Source: JAILLW01 sp045640525 (GTDB taxonomy: Bacteria; Bacillota; Clostridia; Lachnospirales; Lachnospiraceae). Taken from it: a DNA stretch of 64,000 nt. How positions within the stretch are numbered: position 1 is the first letter of the stretch; every line of letters begins with the position of its first letter. The position numbers and the translations under genes are program-made. The stretch is from contig JAZUFE010000028.1 of assembly GCA_045640525.1 (NCBI GenBank), forward strand, positions 1-64,000. The letters run 5' to 3'. Shown piece by piece: positions 33,319 through 41,726 of the stretch. The notes under the pieces are model-generated. The model ran no database searches. It saw only the letters and a list, made by a program, of their open reading frames with translations, and was not told the DNA's origin.

Positions 33319-33493
33319 ACGATACCGACACGCAGCGAAGCGGAGTGGAGGTACGTTTGCCGCCTTTGCGAGTGATAAGTAAGCGGGGACGATACCGACA
33401 CGGAGTGGAGGTACGTTTGCCGCCTTTGCGAGTGATAAATAAGCGGGAACGATACCGACACGCAGCGAAGCGGAGTGGAGGTACGTTTGCCGG
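33319..33493. repeat. Tandem repeat, about 2.6 units of 60-70 bp
   Basis: Units begin acgataccgacacg at 33319, 33389 and 33449. The first is 70 bp, the second 60 bp because it lacks the internal cgcagcgaag, and the third is cut after gtacgtttgccg. Units are otherwise nearly identical, so the duplication is recent. Frames on the minus strand are by-products. The rest of the gap up to 33623 shows no gene and no recognised riboswitch. Confidence 0.85.
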
Positions 33494-33623
33494 ATGATAT
33501 TTCATCTGCTTGTATAAAAATATATAAATAAGTGTACGATGCAACATATTGGAATTCATTGCGGCGCAGAGCATGATATTTACAGGGTAACTTGATACCG
33601 ATTATTATATGGAGGTAGATATC

Positions 33624-34187
33624 ATGAGAAGTATTACTACATTATGCATTCAGTATGCGCACCGCTTTTACGGATTCAATGGCGAAGCACAGTATCTTCA
33701 CGGTCATACCGGAACACTCACATTAGAGGTTGAGGATACGATAAATCCGGGAGTCAATATGGTGTTTCCGTGCAATGAGATAAAGAAGACGGCATGGGCA
33801 GTATTGAAGAATTTTGACCATGCCCTTATTTTGCGCGAAGATGATCCGCTGATACAGCCTGTTCTTGATGTATATGAAAAACAGGGAATTAAGAACGGAC
33901 ATCCGCAAAATACCATGAAGGGTGAGGCGTTTAAAACGGAACTTGCCACAGCATATCCCGAATGCCGTTTGGTTGTAACCAAAGAGACCATGACGGTAGA
34001 GGGAATGATCAAAATGGTTCACGAATTGCTCAAGGATAAGTTGAATATAGCTAAAATTACTTTTACAAGCGGGGATAATGCCGCATCACAAGAATATGAT
34101 GTGCAGACAGGTAAAGACAGATGCCCGCTTTGCGGAATAGCACTTGATGAGAGCGGAGTGTGTCAAAAGTGCGGATATACGAAATGA
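33624..34187 (+). CDS. 6-pyruvoyl-tetrahydropterin synthase/QueD-like protein with zinc ribbon
   Basis: The 187-residue protein shows the zinc ligands of the family, H13 and H26-x-H28 (YAHRFYGF, YLHGHTG), plus NFDHALILREDDPL. The catalytic cysteine of QueD, four residues before the first H of HGH, is replaced by A22. A four-cysteine zinc ribbon is added at the end (CPLCGIALDESGVCQKCGY). No queC, queE or queF genes adjoin. The protein may therefore do a different pterin reaction or none. The start at 33624 has ggagg upstream; the ATG at 33609 overlaps that site. It is followed by a terminator, so it is a single-gene unit. Confidence 0.75.
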   Translation: MRSITTLCIQYAHRFYGFNGEAQYLHGHTGTLTLEVEDTINPGVNMVFPCNEIKKTAWAVLKNFDHALILREDDPLIQPVLDVYEKQGIKNGHPQNTMKGEAFKTELATAYPECRLVVTKETMTVEGMIKMVHELLKDKLNIAKITFTSGDNAASQEYDVQTGKDRCPLCGIALDESGVCQKCGYTK

Positions 34188-34227
34188 ACTTTGTAATACG
34201 TTATCCTTAAAAATGTATTTAAGTCTC

Positions 34228-34257
34228 GGCGCTCACCTTTGGAGAGCGCCACTTTTT
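34228..34257 (+). terminator. Rho-independent terminator
   Basis: ggcgctc (34228-34234) pairs with gagcgcc (34244-34250), then acttttt. Confidence 0.85.
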
Positions 34258-34258
34258 A

Positions 34259-34287
34259 TTGTAAAATTAGCCAAATGTCATTATAAT
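34259..34287 (+). promoter_or_regulatory. Sigma-A promoter of rel
   Basis: TTGTAA (34259-34264), 17-base spacer, TATAAT (34282-34287), 33 bases before the rel start codon. Confidence 0.75.
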
Positions 34288-34320
34288 ATAAGATTATAGC
34301 CAAAATGTGGGTGAGAGTGT

Positions 34321-36627
34321 ATGGAAGAGCTTCCGAAAAACCAAGTTATATTTGACTATGGTCGTATTGAGAATATCGAGGAATTCCAAAGTCCCGAGCA
34401 GTTATACAGGGACTTGCTTTTGCGTGTCAGAAAATATCATCCCTCAGATGATTTGTCATTAATAGAAAGAGCTTATCGTCTTGCGTTTAAAGCACACGAG
34501 GGCCAGGTGAGAAAGTCGGGTGAACCGTACATAATTCACCCTATTTGTGTTGCAATAATCCTGGCTGATTTGGAAATGGATTTGGAAACCATCGCCGCAG
34601 GACTTTTACATGATGTTATAGAAGATACAATACTTACCGAAGCAGAACTTACGGAGCAGTTTGGAGCAGATGTTACTCTTTTGGTGGAAGGCGTTACCAA
34701 GCTGCAGAAACTGCAGTTTATGGGAGCGGACGGCACACAGCCTCCCGACAGAGTTGAAATGCAGGCGGAGAATCTTCGTAAGATGTTTCTTGCCATGGCT
34801 AAAGATATAAGAGTTATTCTTATTAAGCTTGCTGACAGACTTCACAATATGCGTACCTTAAAATATCAAAAGCCTGAAGCACAGCAAAGAATCGCAAGAG
34901 AAACTTTGGAAATCTATTCCCCCATAGCATCAAGACTGGGTATTTCCAAAATCAAGGTTGAGTTGGAGGACTTATCTTTAAAATTCCTTGAACCTGATGC
35001 TTATTATGATTTGGCAGATAAGATAGCTCAAAGGAAATCAGAGCGTGAGAAATATATTCAGGATATAGTGGCCGAAGTTGCACACCATATCGATAATTCC
35101 GGAATCAAGGCACAGATAGACGGTCGTGTTAAGCATTTTTACAGTATTTACCGTAAGATGATTAATCAGAATAAAACTATTGACCAAATATACGATTTGT
35201 TCGCCGTAAGAATTATTGTTGACAGTGTAAAGGATTGTTATGCAGCATTGGGAGTTATCCATGAAATCTATAAACCGATTCCCGGCAGATTCAAGGATTA
35301 TATTGCAATGCCCAAGCCCAATATGTATCAGTCATTGCATACAACATTAATCGGACAAAGCGGACAGCCTTTCGAAATACAGATACGTACTTACGAAATG
35401 CATAAGGCAGCCGAATACGGTATTGCAGCACATTGGAAATACAAATCTGCAGCAGACGGAAGAGTTGTTGAGGAAGCGGAAGAAGAGAAGCTTTCGTGGC
35501 TTAGACAAATCCTCGAGTGGCAGCAGGATATGTCTGATAACAGGGAATTTATGAATCTGCTCAAGTCGGATTTGGATTTGTTCTCTGACAGTGTATATTG
35601 CTTCACTCCGACAGGCGAAGTTAAGAATCTTCCGGTAGGTTCGACACCGATTGATTTTGCATACAGCATTCATTCTGCTGTGGGTAACAAGATGATCGGT
35701 GCAAGAGTTAACGGTAAACTTGTGCCAATTGAATATGAGATTAAGAACGGTGACCGCATTGAGATAATGACCAGCCAAAATTCCAAGGGACCGTCAAGAG
35801 ACTGGTTGTTGCTGGTTAAATCTACGCAGGCACGAAACAAGATTAATCAATGGTTTAAGAGCGAATTTAAGGAAGAAAACGTAGTCAAGGGAAGAGAAAT
35901 GCTCATAGCATACTGTAAGTCCAAAACTGTGGAACTTACGGATATCTTTATCCCCAAATATAAAGAATTCATTCAACGAAAATACGGATTCCAGGATTGG
36001 GATTCGGTATTGGCAGCCGTAGGTCACGGAGGACTTAAGGAAGGTCAGATTGTCAACAAAATGTTAGAGATGTATGACATTGACCATCCGAAGGAAGTGT
36101 CTGACGAGGAAATTGTAAGAAGTATTAACGAGAATGAAGATAAGCGTCCTGTTAATATGAAATCCAAATCCGGAATTGTCGTTAAGGGAATTCATGATTT
36201 GGCAGTCAGATTCAGTAAATGCTGTGCACCGGTGCCGGGGGACGAAATTCTGGGATTCGTTACAAGAGGCCGTGGAATTTCGATTCACAGAACAGATTGC
36301 ATCAATATTTTATCTTTGCCCGAAACAGAGCGAAACAGAATTATTGAGGCAGAATGGGAAGAAAGTGTTGAGAGTGAAGGCGGCGAGAAGTATATTGCGG
36401 AAGTGCAGATTGTAGCTTATAACCGTAAGGGCATGTTGGTTGACATAACTAAGGCGATTTCGGAAAAGGAAATCGATATTATTTCGCTGAATTCAAGAAT
36501 GACCAAGAAGGATATAGGAACAATTACGGTTTCGTTCGGCGTCGAAAACAAGGAAGAGTTGCGTAAGGTTCTTGAAAAACTCGGTGCAATCGAAGGCGTA
36601 ATATCTGCGGAAAGAACAATAGGATAA
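34321..36627 (+). CDS. relA: Bifunctional (p)ppGpp synthetase/hydrolase
   Basis: The 768-residue protein has the full Rel layout: HD hydrolase domain (about 50-200; GLLHDVIEDT), synthetase domain (about 240-360; PGRFKDYIAMPKPNMYQSLH), TGS domain (about 420-480; CFTPTGEVKNLP), and C-terminal zinc-finger-like (KCCAPVPGDEI) and ACT domains. It makes and breaks the stringent-response alarmone. HDxxED and RFKD are both intact, so both activities are expected. The next gene begins one base after the stop. Confidence 0.96.
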   Translation: MEELPKNQVIFDYGRIENIEEFQSPEQLYRDLLLRVRKYHPSDDLSLIERAYRLAFKAHEGQVRKSGEPYIIHPICVAIILADLEMDLETIAAGLLHDVIEDTILTEAELTEQFGADVTLLVEGVTKLQKLQFMGADGTQPPDRVEMQAENLRKMFLAMAKDIRVILIKLADRLHNMRTLKYQKPEAQQRIARETLEIYSPIASRLGISKIKVELEDLSLKFLEPDAYYDLADKIAQRKSEREKYIQDIVAEVAHHIDNSGIKAQIDGRVKHFYSIYRKMINQNKTIDQIYDLFAVRIIVDSVKDCYAALGVIHEIYKPIPGRFKDYIAMPKPNMYQSLHTTLIGQSGQPFEIQIRTYEMHKAAEYGIAAHWKYKSAADGRVVEEAEEEKLSWLRQILEWQQDMSDNREFMNLLKSDLDLFSDSVYCFTPTGEVKNLPVGSTPIDFAYSIHSAVGNKMIGARVNGKLVPIEYEIKNGDRIEIMTSQNSKGPSRDWLLLVKSTQARNKINQWFKSEFKEENVVKGREMLIAYCKSKTVELTDIFIPKYKEFIQRKYGFQDWDSVLAAVGHGGLKEGQIVNKMLEMYDIDHPKEVSDEEIVRSINENEDKRPVNMKSKSGIVVKGIHDLAVRFSKCCAPVPGDEILGFVTRGRGISIHRTDCINILSLPETERNRIIEAEWEESVESEGGEKYIAEVQIVAYNRKGMLVDITKAISEKEIDIISLNSRMTKKDIGTITVSFGVENKEELRKVLEKLGAIEGVISAERTIG

Positions 36628-36628
36628 G

Positions 36629-37258
36629 ATGAGTGATATTAAGATAGGAAAGATAACTTTAGGAGTTTGTGCCACAAATACGTATTTCATATACAAAGAA
36701 GGCGAAAAGAAGGCAGTGTTGGTTGATCCGGCAGACCAAGGTGAGTTGATTTGCTCGAAGCTTGACGAGCAGGGAATTGAAGTCGGAGCAATTATACTTA
36801 CGCATGGCCATTTTGACCATATTTGGGGCGTAGAGGCAGTTAAGGAGCGTACCGGGGCAAAGATATATGCTTCGGAGGATGAGGGCAATCTGTTGAAGGA
36901 CTCGAAGCTTAATTGTTCCTTGGGGTGTGGAAGAGCATGCACCATAGAACCGGATGCTTGGCTAAAGGATGAGGAAACTGTATCTTTGTGCGGAATTGAT
37001 ATTAAAATGCTGAAAACTCCCGGACATACAGAAGGTTCGTGCTGTTATTATGTTGAAGAGGCAGGATTCTTGGTTTCGGGAGATACACTGTTTTGCGAAT
37101 CGGTAGGAAGAACCGATCTTCCGACAGGTTCTATGAGCGCGATAGTTCGTTCTATTAAGGAAAAACTCATGCCGCTTTCGGATAACATCAAAGTTTATCC
37201 GGGACATGGCGGTTCGACAACTATAGGATACGAAAGGGACAATAATCCGTTCTTATGA
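36629..37258 (+). CDS. MBL-fold metallohydrolase (glyoxalase II-like)
   Basis: The 209-residue protein has the metallo-beta-lactamase metal motif THGHFDH, then KTPGHTEGSCCYY, SGDTLF and a late PGHGGST, the layout of YcbL/glyoxalase II-like hydrolases. The substrate is unknown; thioesters such as S-lactoyl conjugates are typical. This gene commonly lies between rel and hemZ in clostridia, as here. It overlaps hemZ by four bases. Confidence 0.9.
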   Translation: MSDIKIGKITLGVCATNTYFIYKEGEKKAVLVDPADQGELICSKLDEQGIEVGAIILTHGHFDHIWGVEAVKERTGAKIYASEDEGNLLKDSKLNCSLGCGRACTIEPDAWLKDEETVSLCGIDIKMLKTPGHTEGSCCYYVEEAGFLVSGDTLFCESVGRTDLPTGSMSAIVRSIKEKLMPLSDNIKVYPGHGGSTTIGYERDNNPFL

Positions 37259-38718
37259 ATAAGCTAATTGTTTCTACCAACGATCCTAGTTTTGAATATG
37301 ATATCTATTCTTTGGTTAAAGCCTTCTATCCGGAGGCGGAAGTGAAGGTTTTACCGAGTATCAATGAAGAAAGTTCGGAAAGTACTTTTCCTGATTTGAC
37401 AATCAGATTTTCTGACGAGTGTATAGTTTTGTCAAGTGTGTCGGCCGAGCGCGTTATCGGAAACCGTGTGGATATTGCGGGACTTGACAGGACATATGTT
37501 AAGAGTGCGTTGAAAAAGCTGATATATACGACACTTGAGGCGGAGACGGGAATTACGTTACCTTGGGGGACTCTTACGGGAATAAGGCCTACCAAGATAC
37601 CGATGAAACTCTTAAATGACGGTGCTACGGAAGCTGAAATCGAAGAGTATATGAAGAATGTTTATCTTCTTAGTGATGAGAAGCTTTCATTGGCAACAGA
37701 TATTGCCAAAAGAGAGAAAGCGCTTTTGGACGATATTCATTATGAGGACGGTTACAGCGTATATATCGGAATACCGTTTTGCCCGACCACCTGTTTATAT
37801 TGCTCATTTACATCCTATCCGATTGTGAGCTGGAAGAAGAGGGTAAGTGAATATCTTGATGCGTTAGAGCACGAAATAGATTATGTGTCGGCAGAGTTTA
37901 AAGATAAACATCTTGATACGATATACATTGGCGGAGGAACGCCCACCACATTGGAGCCCGAAGAACTTGACAGGCTTTTGAAAAAAGTCACCTCGTCTTT
38001 TGATATGACCAAGGTTAAAGAGTTTACGGTTGAAGCGGGGCGCGCGGACAGCATTACCAAAGACAAGTTGGAAGTGCTGAAAACGTATGGTGTTAACAGA
38101 ATTTCGGTTAATCCGCAGACAATGAATCAGACTACATTGGATGCCATAGGAAGAAAACATACTGTTACTCAGGTGACTGAAGCTTTCAATATGGCAAGAA
38201 AAGTCGGGTTCAAAAATATAAATATGGATATTATTTTGGGACTTCCGAATGAGAATGAAGAGGAAGTAGCTTATACCATAAACAAGATTAAGGAACTGGC
38301 ACCGGACAGCCTGACGGTTCATTCGCTGGCAGTTAAGCGTGCATCCAAAATGGCTGAATGGATTAAAGAAAACGGTATGTCAACATTAAATAATACCGAC
38401 CGCACCATGGCGATAGCTCATGAGGGCGCAGAAGCGATGGGAATGAATCCATACTATCTTTATCGCCAAAAGAATATGTCCGGAAACTTTGAAAATGTAG
38501 GTTATTCTGTCCCCGGTTGCGAGGGATTGTATAATATATTGATTATGGAGGAGGTTCAGACCATTGTTGCTTGCGGAGCCGGTACGGTAACCAAAAGGGT
38601 ATTTGGGGATGGCAGAATCGAGCGATGCGACAATGTCAAAGATGTGAATCTTTACATAAGCAAAATAGATGAAATGATAGACAGAAAAAAATTATTATTC
38701 AAGGGAGAAAAATCATGA
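37255..38718 (+). CDS. hemZ: Coproporphyrinogen dehydrogenase HemZ (radical SAM)
   Basis: The 487-residue protein has an N-terminal region with LPWGTLTGIRPTKIP, characteristic of HemZ, then a radical SAM domain with the cluster motif CPTTCLYCSF (C-x3-C-x2-C) and YIGGGTPTTLEPEEL. It resembles oxygen-independent coproporphyrinogen III oxidases, but no haem genes are nearby and the activity of clostridial HemZ proteins is uncertain. Start and stop overlap both neighbours (ATGA), indicating coupled translation. Confidence 0.88.
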   Translation: MNKLIVSTNDPSFEYDIYSLVKAFYPEAEVKVLPSINEESSESTFPDLTIRFSDECIVLSSVSAERVIGNRVDIAGLDRTYVKSALKKLIYTTLEAETGITLPWGTLTGIRPTKIPMKLLNDGATEAEIEEYMKNVYLLSDEKLSLATDIAKREKALLDDIHYEDGYSVYIGIPFCPTTCLYCSFTSYPIVSWKKRVSEYLDALEHEIDYVSAEFKDKHLDTIYIGGGTPTTLEPEELDRLLKKVTSSFDMTKVKEFTVEAGRADSITKDKLEVLKTYGVNRISVNPQTMNQTTLDAIGRKHTVTQVTEAFNMARKVGFKNINMDIILGLPNENEEEVAYTINKIKELAPDSLTVHSLAVKRASKMAEWIKENGMSTLNNTDRTMAIAHEGAEAMGMNPYYLYRQKNMSGNFENVGYSVPGCEGLYNILIMEEVQTIVACGAGTVTKRVFGDGRIERCDNVKDVNLYISKIDEMIDRKKLLFKGEKS

Positions 38719-40322
38719 AAAAGAATTCTGTTTTCGCCATTATTGTAGCGGTGGTAATGATGGCGGTAGTCATTGTTGCCAATGCTATGGGAGTAACGTT
38801 CGTAAGCCAGTTTTGGGCTCTGATTCCTCCAATCGTGGCAATAGTACTTGCACTGTTAACCAAAGAAGCGTATTCTTCTTTGTTCTTCGGAATAGTATTG
38901 GGCGGTCTGATGGCAAGCGGATGCTCGTTCTTCGGAACTGTTGACAATGTTGCCATAAACGGACTTAGCACATCAATTTCCGATAATGCCGGAATATTGC
39001 TTTTCCTCGTTTTCTTGGGAATAATTGTTGCACTTGTTAATAAATCGGGTGCTTCAAGAGCGTTCGGAAAGTGGGCGGAATCACATATCAAAACCAAAAT
39101 CGGTGCCGGACTTGCTACATTCTTACTGGGTGTATTGATTTTTATCGATGACTATTTCAACTGCCTTACGGTAGGTTCTGTAATGTCGCCGGTAGCGGAT
39201 TCAAAGAAAATCAGCCGTGTAAAGCTTGCTTATTTGATTGATGCTACGGCAGCTCCGGTATGTATGATAGCTCCTATTTCAAGCTGGGCAGCAGCTGTAT
39301 CGGGTTGTGTAACCAGTGAAAAGTATTCGGGAATCGAACTCTTTATTCGTGCAATACCGTATAATTTCTATTCATTGTTGACACTTGTTTTCATCATCGC
39401 GATTACGGTAATGAATTTTGATTACGGAAAAATGAAGCAGTTCCAAATTAAGGCTGAAAAGGACGGAGATCTTTCTTCGCTTACTCTTTCGGATGAAGAG
39501 GAAAGAACATTACGTGTTGACGGACCGGTGGCTCCTCCCAAAGGTAAACTTATTGATTTGATTATCCCTATTGTTATATTGATAGCAACCGCAATCTGGG
39601 GACTTTTGTATGATGGTTTCAACAAGATTGACAGCGGATCGTTTGTTGATGCATTTTCTGAAACGGATGCTTACGTAGGCCTTCCCTGGGGAACGGCAAT
39701 TGCCCTTGTTATTATAGTAATTTACTTAATTGCGCGACGCGTTATAACATTTAACGAAGCAATGGAATGTGTACCTAAAGGATTCATTGCAATGGTGCCG
39801 GCAATAACAATTTTGACATTGGCTACATCATTAAAGAGTATGACCAATTCACTTGATGCAACAGGATTTGTCGGAAATGCAATGGCCAATATAGGCAACC
39901 TTCAGTGGCTGCTTCCTGCATTGGTATTTGTCGTTGCATGTATTGTTTCGTTTGCAACAGGTACATCATGGGGAACATTCGGTATTCTTATTCCTATTGT
40001 TTCCGCTATATTCCCGGAAGACAGCTCATTGTTCTTCGTAGGAATTTCATCATGTCTTGCAGGTGCTGTTTGCGGAGATCATTGTTCACCTATTTCGGAT
40101 ACGACCATTATGTCATCGGCAGGTGCACATTGTAATCATATCAATCACGTAGAAACACAGCTTCCGTATGCAATTACGGTGGCAATTATTTCGTTTGTCT
40201 GCTACATTATCGCAGGTATTCTGAATATGGTTAATATGACATGGGTGTCACTTCCCGTCGGCGTGGTACTTGTCATTGCCACATTGTTTGTTATTAAGCA
40301 AAAAACCGCGAAGGCCTGTTAA
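38715..40322 (+). CDS. NhaC-family Na+/H+ antiporter
   Basis: The 535-residue membrane protein has about 12 helices, with IFIDDYFNCLTVGSVMSPV, ATGTSWGTFGILIPI and GDHCSPISDTTIMSS, motifs of the NhaC/YuiF-type antiporters. It probably exchanges Na+ or an organic anion for H+; substrate prediction within this group is unreliable. The ATG overlaps the hemZ stop. Confidence 0.88.
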   Translation: MKKNSVFAIIVAVVMMAVVIVANAMGVTFVSQFWALIPPIVAIVLALLTKEAYSSLFFGIVLGGLMASGCSFFGTVDNVAINGLSTSISDNAGILLFLVFLGIIVALVNKSGASRAFGKWAESHIKTKIGAGLATFLLGVLIFIDDYFNCLTVGSVMSPVADSKKISRVKLAYLIDATAAPVCMIAPISSWAAAVSGCVTSEKYSGIELFIRAIPYNFYSLLTLVFIIAITVMNFDYGKMKQFQIKAEKDGDLSSLTLSDEEERTLRVDGPVAPPKGKLIDLIIPIVILIATAIWGLLYDGFNKIDSGSFVDAFSETDAYVGLPWGTAIALVIIVIYLIARRVITFNEAMECVPKGFIAMVPAITILTLATSLKSMTNSLDATGFVGNAMANIGNLQWLLPALVFVVACIVSFATGTSWGTFGILIPIVSAIFPEDSSLFFVGISSCLAGAVCGDHCSPISDTTIMSSAGAHCNHINHVETQLPYAITVAIISFVCYIIAGILNMVNMTWVSLPVGVVLVIATLFVIKQKTAKAC

Positions 40323-40361
40323 TCTTCGGCGGTGTCAGATTAGAAAGAAAGGATTTGTTTT

Positions 40362-41624
40362 TTGGAATCGGATAGTATACAACAACTTATCATTATTTTG
40401 GTGATGCTTTTATGCTCGGCTTTTTTCTCGGCATCGGAGACGGCATTGACCATGGCTAATAAGGTTAAGCTTAAAACGATGGCCGATGAGGGTAACAAAA
40501 GAGCCAAAACAGCACTTAAGGTGTTGGAAGACTATGGCAAAATGCTTACGGCTATTTTGATCGGAAATAATGTCGTTAATATCGCAGCATCTTCATTGGC
40601 AACTATTTTTGCTACGAGAATTAATATCAGCGTAGGAATAGTTACGGCCGCATTGACGGTACTCGTTCTTATATTTGCGGAGATATTGCCCAAAAATATT
40701 TCATCGGTTAAATCGGAGGGACTGGCGCTTTCGTTCGCCGGGGTTATCAATGTGCTTATGATACTGCTGACTCCGGTTATCTTCCTGGTGGATTGTTTCG
40801 CCAAGGCGGTAATGAAGCTTCTTAGAATCGATGCATCCGAGAAGAATACCATGACCGAGACGGAATTAAGAACATATGTGGATGCTACGCATGAGAGCGG
40901 TGCAATTGAAGACGAAGAGAAGACAATGATAATCAACGTGTTCGACTTCGGCGATTCGGTTGCCAAAGATATAATGATTCCGAAAATTGAAATGATTTCG
41001 GTTGAACTTGACGCAACATATGCGGATATTCTCGAGAAGTATCAGACACATATGTATACAAGATACCCGGTATATGACGGTGCCAATGATAATATAGTAG
41101 GTCTTATCAACGTTAAAGATCTTCTTTTGGTGGATAATAAAGAAGAATTCAGCATAGAGAAGATTATGCGACCTGCATATTTTACATTCGAGTATAAGAA
41201 AACTGCCGATTTGCTTGCACTTATGAGGTCTAAGGCAGAAAGCGTCGCTTTTGTATTAAATGAGTACGGTGATTGCGAAGGTATGATAACACTCGAAGAC
41301 CTTTTGGAAGAAATCGTCGGTGAAATTCGTGATGAGTACGATACTTCCGAAGAGTATAACATCATGAAGATGGAAGAGAATGTGTATCTTATAGAAGGTG
41401 CAATGAAACTGGATGACATTAATGATGCACTTGGTACAACTTTGGAATCCGAGAACTATGATTCTCTGGGCGGACTTGTTATCGAATACCTTGAGGACAG
41501 ACTTCCCGAAGACGGAGAGACCATAACCACCAAGGAAGGAATTAAGCTAAGAGTAAGCGGTGTTAATCAAAACAGAGTGCAGAAGGTTATTCTTACAATT
41601 CCGAATGAGGACGAAGCGGAGTAA
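40362..41624 (+). CDS. CNNM/CorC-HlyC family membrane protein
   Basis: The 420-residue protein has an N-terminal DUF21 membrane domain (about 1-180, with SAFFSASETALTMANKVKLK), a pair of CBS domains (about 200-320) and a C-terminal CorC/HlyC domain (about 330-418). Family members are linked to magnesium or cobalt export rather than haemolysis. Translation starts at TTG (40362-40364) with gaaagga upstream. It is last in the rel-started run of genes. Confidence 0.9.
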   Translation: MESDSIQQLIIILVMLLCSAFFSASETALTMANKVKLKTMADEGNKRAKTALKVLEDYGKMLTAILIGNNVVNIAASSLATIFATRINISVGIVTAALTVLVLIFAEILPKNISSVKSEGLALSFAGVINVLMILLTPVIFLVDCFAKAVMKLLRIDASEKNTMTETELRTYVDATHESGAIEDEEKTMIINVFDFGDSVAKDIMIPKIEMISVELDATYADILEKYQTHMYTRYPVYDGANDNIVGLINVKDLLLVDNKEEFSIEKIMRPAYFTFEYKKTADLLALMRSKAESVAFVLNEYGDCEGMITLEDLLEEIVGEIRDEYDTSEEYNIMKMEENVYLIEGAMKLDDINDALGTTLESENYDSLGGLVIEYLEDRLPEDGETITTKEGIKLRVSGVNQNRVQKVILTIPNEDEAE

Positions 41625-41661
41625 GTAATTTTAATAATAAGTTTAATTATTGCAAAAAGTA

Positions 41662-41670
41662 TGCTATAAT
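41662..41670 (+). promoter_or_regulatory. Extended -10 promoter of secDF
   Basis: TGCTATAAT at 41662-41670 (TG, one base, TATAAT). The -35 at the right spacing is poor (tttaat, 41642-41647); TTGCAA at 41650 is too close. Confidence 0.5.
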
Positions 41671-41726
41671 CAACATTCGTGTTGTTATGATATTAAGCCA
41701 ATGAGGCAAAGAATGGAGAAACAGTC

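Noticed and set aside
33319..33493. CRISPR array
   Set aside because: Units are contiguous 60-70 bp repeats with no unique spacers and no cas genes.
33228..33574. Minus-strand frames over the tandem repeat
   Set aside because: The encoded repeats simply mirror the DNA repeat, and they run into the groEL terminator.
33494..33623. PreQ1 riboswitch upstream of the QueD-like gene
   Set aside because: No sequence resembling the conserved preQ1 aptamer was found, and the gene may not act in queuosine synthesis.
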